From CANHEE01 sp049316985 (lineage in GTDB: Bacteria; Bacteroidota; Bacteroidia; Chitinophagales; Saprospiraceae), in NCBI GenBank assembly GCA_049316985.1, contig JBMOJB010000119.1, positions 1 to 11,855 of the forward strand: a stretch of 11,855 nucleotides of DNA, in the 5' to 3' direction. Shown one piece after another: positions 1 to 7,300 of the stretch (its first letter is position 1; each line of letters begins with the position of its first letter). The notes under the pieces are model-generated. The model saw only the letters and a list, made by a program, of their open reading frames with translations. It was not told the origin of the DNA and ran no database searches. The translations under genes and the position numbers were made by a program.

Positions 1-134
1 ACATATTATACATTATTTTAAAATATAATTTGAGACCTTTTCGGAGGGGACTCATCTTTCAGAAAATAAATCAACAAGCCGAATAAATATGTTTTTTTGA
101 AAGTGATTTTAAAAATAATGCAATTCAAAAGAAC

Positions 135-162
135 TTTGGCTTGAAAAATAGCTGTACTTTCG
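135..162 (+). promoter_or_regulatory. Probable Bacteroidota-type promoter of the AAA+ ATPase gene
   Basis: TACTTTCG at 155-162 matches the Bacteroidota -7 consensus TAnnTTTG at all but one position. A TTTG at 135-138 could be the -33 element, although the 16-base spacer is shorter than the usual 19 or so. A transcript starting a few bases past 162 would leave no leader for the ATG at 164. This supports the ATG at 203 as the real start. The promoter call is inference from motif and position. Confidence 0.55.
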
Positions 163-202
163 CATGAGAGAACCTTTCCAGAAAAAATCTGTTAAAAGCA
201 CT

Positions 203-1678
203 ATGATAAAAATAAAAACTATTGGCGAACTAAAGCAAAGCAAATATAAGCCAAAATCCATTAAAGATGAATTGCGAGATAACCTCATTGTTAAATTAAG
301 AAATGGTGAAAAGCGTTTTACAGGTATTCTCGGTTTCGATGAAACTGTTTTACCCGATATTGAACGAGCAATACTTTCAAGACATAATTTTCTACTCCTT
401 GGATTAAGAGGACAGGCAAAAACTCGAATTGCAAGGAAAGTAATAGAATTATTGGATGAATTTATCCCGATCATCCAAGGTTCTGAAATTAATGACGATC
501 CTCTGTTTCCATTGTCCAGATTTGGAAAGGACCTCGTCGCTGAAATGGGTGATGATACACCCATAGATTGGCTGCACAGAAGTGATCGTTTCATCGAAAA
601 ACTGGCAACACCGGATGTTAGTGTGGCTGATTTGGTAGGTGATATCGACCCAATCAAAGCAGCGGCACTGAGATTACCATATGCCGATGAGCGTGTACTG
701 CATTTTGGACTACTTCCGCGGGCCAATCGCTGTATTTTTATCATCAATGAGCTGCCGGATCTGCAGCCGCGAATTCAAGTGTCTTTGTTTAATGCATTGC
801 AGGAAGGAGATATCCAGATTAGAGGGTTTAAAGTACGACTTCCAATGGATATTCAGTTCATATTCACCGCCAATCCGGAAGATTATACCAATAGAGGTAG
901 CATCATCACTCCACTTAAGGATCGTATCGAAAGCCAGATTTTAACGCATTATCCGGAAAGCATAGACATATCAAAAGAAATAACCCAACAAGAAGCCCGA
1001 ATTAGCGATGCGCAGAAAAGTAGTATTTACGTACCTGACTTGCTAAAAACACTCATCGAAGAGATTGCATTTGAAGCCAGAGACAGCGATTTTGTAGACG
1101 AAAACAGCGGTGTCTCGGCACGCTTAAGTATTTCAGCTTTTGAAAACCTGGTCAGCGCTGCCGAGCGTCGAATGCTTATCAATGGTGAAACGAACACATC
1201 TGCAAGAATTTCTGATTTTTGGGGGATAATACCTGCCATAACGGGAAAAATTGAATTGGTTTACGAAGGCGAACAAGAGGGGCCCTATGAAGTCGCTTTA
1301 TTGTTATTAGGAAAAGCAATTAAAAAACAATTTCTTTCCCATTTCCCTAATCCAGAAAAACCAAAGAAAAATGACAAGGACCACTATGGCCCGATGAAAG
1401 CTTTCTTCTCTGATGGAAATACCATTGATTTGCTGCTTGATACTAACAATGGTGCCTATGAAATGACCTTAGAATCAGTTCCAGGTTTAAAAAGACTCGT
1501 AAAGAAATTTGAAGAAAAAGAAGAATTGGATCTTTTTGCATACATGGAACTAGCGTTGTTTGGATTAACAGAATTTGAACAATTGTCCAAAGAGCTAATC
1601 GACAATAAATTCACTTTTCAAGATTCATTGTCAGATATGCTTAGTCAAATCCTCGACGAGGAGGAAGAAGATCTTTAA
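203..1678 (+). CDS. MoxR/magnesium-chelatase-like AAA+ ATPase
   Basis: This is a cytoplasmic AAA+ ATPase of the MoxR/ChlI (magnesium chelatase subunit I-like) group. Family members usually work with a von Willebrand factor A (VWA) protein to remodel or metallate a target; the target here is unknown. Numbered from the ATG at 203 (491 residues), the Walker A motif GLRGQAKT is at 67-74. The Walker B-like strand ends in INELPDL (about 181-187). Sensor 1 is in TANPEDY (about 222-228), and the likely arginine finger is in TPLKDRI (about 236-242). The QAKT and INE variants appear usual for the Bacteroidota subfamily, as I recall it. The C-terminus is strongly acidic (DEEEEDL). An ATG at 164 would add 13 residues, but it touches the probable -7 promoter box, and the family normally begins near the IKTIGELKQS segment. 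No VWA gene follows, although one often does. No chlorophyll or cobalamin genes are nearby, so a chelatase role is not implied. Confidence 0.9.
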   Translation: MIKIKTIGELKQSKYKPKSIKDELRDNLIVKLRNGEKRFTGILGFDETVLPDIERAILSRHNFLLLGLRGQAKTRIARKVIELLDEFIPIIQGSEINDDPLFPLSRFGKDLVAEMGDDTPIDWLHRSDRFIEKLATPDVSVADLVGDIDPIKAAALRLPYADERVLHFGLLPRANRCIFIINELPDLQPRIQVSLFNALQEGDIQIRGFKVRLPMDIQFIFTANPEDYTNRGSIITPLKDRIESQILTHYPESIDISKEITQQEARISDAQKSSIYVPDLLKTLIEEIAFEARDSDFVDENSGVSARLSISAFENLVSAAERRMLINGETNTSARISDFWGIIPAITGKIELVYEGEQEGPYEVALLLLGKAIKKQFLSHFPNPEKPKKNDKDHYGPMKAFFSDGNTIDLLLDTNNGAYEMTLESVPGLKRLVKKFEEKEELDLFAYMELALFGLTEFEQLSKELIDNKFTFQDSLSDMLSQILDEEEEDL

Positions 1679-1872
1679 TAAAGTAAAAAACGTCACTGTA
1701 ATTGAACTATCGAACTTGTTCCTTTTTTTACTGCATGATATAGCGGAGGGTATATTTTTGCTTTGTTTTCCTTTCTTATGATCTTTCAGTCGTTTTTCGT
1801 CTGCAATCGTAATACTTGAAGCAAAAATGTTCATAGGAACAAAGTCACTAGAACCTGATAAATAAATTCACC

Positions 1873-1911
1873 AAATAAAGCGTCTGTGATGTTAGCACAG
1901 ACGCTTTATTT
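1873..1911. terminator. Bidirectional hairpin terminator
   Basis: A perfect 16-bp inverted repeat has arms at 1873-1888 and 1896-1911 and a 7-base loop. The outer part of each arm is A/T-rich and the core is GTCTGTG/CACAGAC. Read on either strand, the stem ends in a short T-rich run. It lies between convergent genes, and its right arm reaches into the stop codon of the UbiD-family gene. It can therefore end transcription of both that gene and the ATPase gene. The 194 bases between the ATPase stop and this hairpin hold no gene I can support. Confidence 0.85.
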
Positions 1912-3739
1912 ATCCCCATTTGGCAAGTGAGCCATTTTTAGAAAAATAAGTATCTACCTTTTTACTGACTTTTGGATCGGCAATCAATTCCGGAGCATGG
2001 TGCGGTTTGATTCGCGAATCGATGATTAATGGTCCGCTACAACCCCAATGCTTGTGCACAATCTGGCTCCTTACACCGTGAATATCATGTGATGGATTAG
2101 CCCGCGTAAATGTCGCCCAGATAAAATTGTTTAGATTCCTGCTCATAAATGCGGAATCATCACAGAGTACGATCAATGGAATTTCAGTCATTTCAAATCG
2201 CTCTAAATGTGTGCTGAGTATTTTAACTGCATCGTATCCCTTGTCATAATCCGCAAATGCAGGTCCTTTTATAGCAAGTATGCCGGGCTGTACAAATACA
2301 GGATTGCCAAATCCTTCTGGAAGTTGGAATGCATCAGGAAGAGTACTCGTGAGCGAACGTTTTTTGTCGCCGCAGCAAGCAAACACCACTTTTGATCCTT
2401 CATTCCATCCCGAACCGGAATAATCTAAGGTATCAATGGTCGTTCGAGTCTGGAAGTGGAGATCACGCATCCAGTCCACTCGCTCGAGTACGTGTTGGAA
2501 ATAATGTGGAAGATCATGGGTATTCAAAAGTCCGTCTTCTGCCGCGATGAACAGGAATTTGGCCAGCGATGTTTGTCCGCTGCCCAAAATTCTGTTCGCA
2601 ATGGTCAAAATCTCTTCGGGTTTCTTTTCTCTGAAAGGCATGTAGCGCTCTTTACCTATCGCTAACAGCAAAGGATGAACGCCTGCAGCGTCAACGGCAT
2701 GAATATCCACCAACCCGGGGAATTCCTGAGGACTTAATTTCTCAACGATTTTATGAATCAGATAACCGAAACTGCTGTCTTCTGCAGGTGGTCTGCCTAC
2801 GCAGGTAAAGTGCCAGACGGCGTCTTTTCGGTGGTAAACTTTATCGACTTCCATATAGGGAAAATCGTGTTTTAGACTATAATAACCCAGGTGATCCCCA
2901 AACGGGCCTTCGGGCATCTTTTTGTTTTTTACTATTTTACCGGTAATCACGAAATCCGCATCCGAAGAAATCACATGGCCATTGTGTCTTTTGTACCTGA
3001 ATCTTCTTCCGCCTAGCATACCTGCAAACAAAGGTTCTGGCAAACCTTCCGGGAGCGGCATTATGGCAGCAAAAGCATGCGAAGGGGGTCCTCCTACGAA
3101 GATGGAGCAGCGAAATTCCTGATTGTTTTTGTTGTATTTTTCATGATGTACACCAATTCCGCGGTGAATCTGGTAGTGCAATCCGATTTCTTTGTCTTGA
3201 ATATAATCATTGCCCGATAGCTGAATGCGATACATACCGATGTTCGAACCCATAATACCCGGTTTATCCGGATCTTCGGTATATACTTGCGGCAAAGTGA
3301 CAAAAGCACCGCCATCATCCGGCCATGATACCACCTGAGGCAATAGTGAAATTTTCGTTTCACGGTACATCGATGGCGCTGAAAACAGTTTTTGTTGCCA
3401 GGGAAGTGCTGTTAATGCAGTAAATGGTGCACTTAAATACCGCAACGGATTTTTAAGCAGCTGCGAAGGATCTGCTTTAATTTCCATTACTTTTTGAACT
3501 TTAGGCAAGGTATCGCGAAAAATAAAATCTGCCCGCTCATAGGTGCCATAAATATTGGAAACAGCAGGAAATGGACTCCCTTTCACATTTTCAAATAAAA
3601 TAGCCGGACCTTTTTTTTCAAATATTCTACGATGAATTTCAGCCATTTCCAAATTCGGATCCACTTCCTCTTTTACTCTCACCAAATGACCATTTCTCTC
3701 CAGATCGAGAACGCATTCCATCATGCTCTTATAAATCAT
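1910..3739 (-). CDS. UbiD-family prenylated-FMN-dependent decarboxylase
   Basis: UbiD enzymes reversibly decarboxylate aromatic or unsaturated acids using prenylated FMN made by a UbiX partner. The 609-residue length fits the long bacterial form of about 600 residues. The cofactor segment NIGMYRIQ (166-173) carries Asn166 and Arg171. The motif PEGPFGDH (276-283) carries Glu277 and Asp282. These match the Arg-Glu-Glu/Asp catalytic triad known from Fdc1 and UbiD, so the enzyme looks active. The start at 3739 is supported by the family-typical N-terminus (an ECV.DLE stretch followed by RVKEEVDP). The gene lies 28 bases downstream of the small conserved gene on the same strand, with no obvious promoter between, so the two are probably cotranscribed. 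The substrate cannot be read from sequence. A role in menaquinone synthesis is possible for related proteins, but no men or mqn gene and no ubiX gene is in the window. Confidence 0.9.
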   Translation of the reverse strand: MIYKSMMECVLDLERNGHLVRVKEEVDPNLEMAEIHRRIFEKKGPAILFENVKGSPFPAVSNIYGTYERADFIFRDTLPKVQKVMEIKADPSQLLKNPLRYLSAPFTALTALPWQQKLFSAPSMYRETKISLLPQVVSWPDDGGAFVTLPQVYTEDPDKPGIMGSNIGMYRIQLSGNDYIQDKEIGLHYQIHRGIGVHHEKYNKNNQEFRCSIFVGGPPSHAFAAIMPLPEGLPEPLFAGMLGGRRFRYKRHNGHVISSDADFVITGKIVKNKKMPEGPFGDHLGYYSLKHDFPYMEVDKVYHRKDAVWHFTCVGRPPAEDSSFGYLIHKIVEKLSPQEFPGLVDIHAVDAAGVHPLLLAIGKERYMPFREKKPEEILTIANRILGSGQTSLAKFLFIAAEDGLLNTHDLPHYFQHVLERVDWMRDLHFQTRTTIDTLDYSGSGWNEGSKVVFACCGDKKRSLTSTLPDAFQLPEGFGNPVFVQPGILAIKGPAFADYDKGYDAVKILSTHLERFEMTEIPLIVLCDDSAFMSRNLNNFIWATFTRANPSHDIHGVRSQIVHKHWGCSGPLIIDSRIKPHHAPELIADPKVSKKVDTYFSKNGSLAKWG

Positions 3740-3767
3740 AATCCTTGGTTTAATTATTTGATTAACC

Positions 3768-4199
3768 TTAGTTCAAGGGCTTTAAATCAGGTAGAACCCA
3801 TTCAAGACGTGCTCTTACAGACAACATCAGCTCTTTCGAATAGTATGCAGTCCATAAATTCCTGTCACTTAGCTCTTCTGTCCAAAGCATATCGTCAAGG
3901 GTCGTTTGATCAAAAATTACTTTGCCATTAACCTGACAATATTTATAAATCGCCCAGTTCCAGAATCGCGTCATTGTCTCATGATAACCACTGGAATCAG
4001 TATTTGTTCCTCCGCTTGCAATATTATATTTGCAAATTTGTTCACGCAGTTGGTCGACTGCTTTGTCAGAATATTTATCAAGGTGATGCAGCCCAACAAT
4101 CAAATGTGCTTCGTGCGTCCATTCTTCTTTAGACAAAGTGCAGGATTCGAATTCTGCAACCATTTTGTGTGCCAATTTTATTGAAAAAAAATTACTCAT
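3768..4199 (-). CDS. Small conserved protein with WTHEAH and GYHET motifs, function unknown
   Basis: This 143-residue protein has no signal peptide or membrane segment and is probably cytoplasmic and largely helical. I cannot name its family. I do recognise the pattern of a widespread uncharacterised group: WTHEAHL (27-33), then a helix with LREQICKYN (51-59), then NTDSSGYHET (66-75) and a Trp-rich segment FWNWAIYKY (79-87). The clustered histidines His29, His32 and His73, with Glu30 and Glu74, could bind a metal or form an active site; this is inference. It is the first gene of a unit with the UbiD-family gene, whose start lies 28 bases beyond its stop. A Bacteroidota -7-like box sits 22 bases before its ATG, which supports this start. 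Co-expression suggests, but does not prove, a link to the decarboxylase. Confidence 0.82.
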   Translation of the reverse strand: MSNFFSIKLAHKMVAEFESCTLSKEEWTHEAHLIVGLHHLDKYSDKAVDQLREQICKYNIASGGTNTDSSGYHETMTRFWNWAIYKYCQVNGKVIFDQTTLDDMLWTEELSDRNLWTAYYSKELMLSVRARLEWVLPDLKPLN

Positions 4200-4221
4200 A
4201 GGCGGTTTAAAATTTAATCGG

Positions 4222-4229
4222 CGAAAGTA
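4222..4229 (-). promoter_or_regulatory. -7 element of the small-protein/ubiD unit
   Basis: On the minus strand this reads TACTTTCG, a one-mismatch version of the Bacteroidota consensus TAnnTTTG and identical to the box before the AAA+ ATPase gene. It ends 22 bases before the ATG at 4199, a normal spacing. I see no convincing -33 element. Confidence 0.55.
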
Positions 4230-4278
4230 CTTATAATCTATAAAAATAATTTTAAAATCGATATAAAAAACAAGTGCG

Positions 4279-4294
4279 GCGATTTAAAAATCGC
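4279..4294. promoter_or_regulatory. Palindrome over the -33 region of the pyruvate-carboxylase-like gene
   Basis: GCGATTTAAAAATCGC is a perfect inverted repeat with 7-bp arms and an AA centre. It ends 10 bases before the -7 element at 4305, so it covers the place where the -33 element should be. This is a classic position for a repressor operator. No regulator gene is in the window, so the operator role is inference. Confidence 0.4.
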
Positions 4295-4304
4295 ATCTTT
4301 TTTG

Positions 4305-4312
4305 TACCTTTG
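4305..4312 (+). promoter_or_regulatory. -7 element of the pyruvate-carboxylase-like gene
   Basis: TACCTTTG matches the Bacteroidota -7 consensus TAnnTTTG exactly. It lies 52 bases upstream of the ATG at 4365, which predicts an A/T-rich leader of roughly 45 bases without a Shine-Dalgarno sequence, as is common in this phylum. The presence of a good promoter argues that the downstream gene is expressed. Confidence 0.7.
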
Positions 4313-4364
4313 AAACTCTTAAAAACAGCATTATTTCTTTCAAATAATTTTTATAAAAAACTAT

Positions 4365-7300
4365 ATGGATATCCGACAAAAATTCAATAAATTGATGGTG
4401 GCGAACCGGGGAGAGATTGCAATACGCGTATTCCGCGCTGCAACTGAACTTGGAATCAGGACGGTGGCTATTTATACTTTTGAGGATCGTTACAGTTTAC
4501 ACAGATACAAAGCCGACGAAAGTTATCAGGTAGGAAAAAACGATGAACCGATCGAACCCTACTACAACATTGAAGAAATCATTGCAGTAGCCAAAAGAAA
4601 TAAAGTAGATGCGATTCATCCGGGTTACGGTTTCTTAGCTGAAAATGCAGCATTCGCCAAAAGGTGCCGGGAGGAAGAAATTACTTTTATCGGTCCTGAG
4701 ACCAAGATTCTGGAAAAAACCCGAAATCTTTCTGAAATTTATGCCCTTGCTGCCGAATTGTCTATTCCTATTAGCAATCATTTGAAAGTGCAATCCAATG
4801 ATGTCACAACTTTAGCAGCCCATGGCAAACAAATCGGATTTCCCCTTGGATTTCGAACATCTTCGTCAATTGATGGAAGAAAAAGCAGGTTTGCAGCCGA
4901 TGAGAAATCATTTGTCAAGCAAATACAGGAAGCGATACAATTGGATGGGAAAGGTGAAATTTTCATAGAGAAAATTGACCGAAAGACTAAATTGATTGAA
5001 GTCCAGCTATTGGGAGACAATTATGAAAACCTGGTACACCTCTATGAAAGAGACATTTCTGTTCAGCGAATGTTTCAGCACGTGGTTGATGTCGCGCCAA
5101 GTATGAATTTAAAGGAAGAAACGCGTAACAAAATTTTTGAGTATGCTATTGCAATAGGTAATGCTTTGAAACTAAGCGGTGCGAGCACGGTGAAATTCAC
5201 CGTTGATCGGGATGAGAATATTTACCTCAATGACATCAGCAGTGGAATTCAAATTGAGCATACAGTCACTGAAGAAATTACCGGGATTGATCTTGTTCGG
5301 ACTCAAATTCTGCTTTCCATGGGATATCCGCTTGCCCATCCGACCATTTTAATTACCGGTCAGGAGGATGTACATGTCAGCGGTTACGGGATACAATGCC
5401 GGATTACGACCGAAGACCCCACCAACAATTTCAAACCAGATTACGGCTCATTGATAGCTTACCGCTCTCCGGGTGGATTTGGTATTCGACTAGACGCAGG
5501 CTCAGCGTATCCAGGCGCTAAAATCCCGCCGCATTTCGATTCTTTACTGGTGAAAGTTACTTCATGGGGCAGGACGTTCAAAGGTGCAATTGATCGCCTT
5601 CACCGAGCGTTGGTTGAATTTAGGGTGAGAGGCGTTACCACCAATCTTGGATTTCTGGAAAATTTGCTGAACAATGCTACTTTTCAACAGGGAGATGCAG
5701 GACTATTGTTTATAGAGGAACATCCGGACTTACTAAAAATGCCCCGTCGCCTCGATCGATCCAATAAATTGCTTCGTTTTCTTGGGAATGTAATCGTAAA
5801 TGGCAATCCCGATATCAAGACTGCCGACAGGAATATGAAATTTTCTGCTCCTGCTATACCTGACTTTGACATCAATGCTCCATTTCCGAAAGGATCACGT
5901 CAATTGTTGAAAGAGCTCGGCCCAGAAGGTCTGGCCAAATGGATCAAAGAACAAAAAGCTATACTATATACCGATACCACATTCAGAGATGCCAATCAAT
6001 CTCTACTTGCATCGCGCATGAGAACGTACGACCTTAGGGCCGTAGCAGAAAGCTATGCAAAAAATGTGGGTGCGAATGTTTTTTCAGTGGAGATGTGGGG
6101 TGGTGCGACCTACGATGCAGCGATGCGATATCTGAAGGAAAATCCATGGCGCCGATTAGAAATACTTAGGGAGCAAATGCCAAATGTACTGCTTCAAATG
6201 CAAATGCGAGGTGCCAATGCAGTTGGAAGCGGGAATTATCCGCAAAATCTGATCAATAGATTTGTCGAAGAAAGTGCCAAAAAAGGAATAGACATTTTTC
6301 GCATTTATGATCCTCAAAATCAGGTGGAAAACATGAAGGCAACGATAAAAGCCGTCAGAGAAAGAACGGGCGCCGTTGCTGAAGTTGCCATCTGTTACAC
6401 AGGTGACCTTCTGGATAAAAATGACAATAAATATTCTCTCGAATATTACCTGAATCTGGCAAAGCAGATCGAAAACGCCGGGGCGCATATTCTTGCAATC
6501 AACGATGTGGCAGGATTACTAAAACCAATGGCTGCAGAATTGCTGATTAGAGAATTGAAAAAAACAGTCCATCTTCCCGTACATCTGCATACACACGATA
6601 CCAGCGGAATCCAATCTGCAACTTATCTGAAAGCCATCGAAGCCGGGGTTGATATCATCGATGTAGCTATAGCTTCTATGTCTGGTCTGACATCACAACC
6701 GAACTTCAATTCTATGGTAGCTATGTTGCATGGTCATGAACGAGAGAACATCATCGATTTGCAAAAACTCAACGATATTTCCGCTTATTTTGAGACCATC
6801 AGATCTTATTACCAACCTTTTGAATCGGGATTAAGGGCAGGAACGGCCGAAGTTTATGACCATGAAATCCCTGCCACACAGCTTGCCAGTCTGCTTCCAA
6901 AGGCGAAAGCACTGGGGCTGGAAAATCAACTTAGCACCATAAAGAAGAACTATCAGGTTGTCAATGATTTGCTTGGTTATGTAATTAAGGTACCGCCTAT
7001 CTCAACTGCCATCGGTGATATGGCATTGTACATGACCAAAAAGAAGCTCAATAAAACTGATATTCTCGAAAGAGCGCAGTATCTGGAAATTCCTGAATCT
7101 TTCAAAGAACTGCTGAGAGGAGAATTGGGCGTAAAACCGGATGGATTTCCCCAAAAATTGAGGGATATTGTACTCAAAGGTGAAAAATTATCAGAAGAAA
7201 TTCCGGAGGACATCGATTTTGACGATGCTTTCTTTGATTTTCAATTGCAATTTCCTTACGCTGATTTTGCAGACTTCCTAAGTTATTGCTTCTTCCCTAA

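Noticed and set aside
1..134. Search for a gene or RNA at the left edge
   Set aside because: The stretch is A/T-rich with no start codon leading to a supported product, no stable hairpin and no tRNA-like pattern.
164..202. An earlier ATG for the AAA+ ATPase gene, adding 13 residues
   Set aside because: It lies two bases past the probable -7 promoter box, and the extra residues (MREPFQKKSVKST) do not resemble the usual N-terminus of the family.
109..747. A 212-codon minus-strand open frame
   Set aside because: It lies opposite the AAA+ ATPase coding sequence, is Ser/Arg-rich with no recognisable motif, and the plus-strand frame is clearly the conserved one.
1704..1729. A possible terminator: short GAAC/GTTC palindrome before a run of T
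   Set aside because: The stem is only four base pairs with a two-base loop. The perfect 16-bp hairpin at 1873-1911 is a far better candidate.
1631..1834. A 67-codon minus-strand open frame in the gap after the ATPase gene
   Set aside because: It overlaps the end of the ATPase gene, has biased Lys/Ser composition, no promoter-like element, and no family resemblance.
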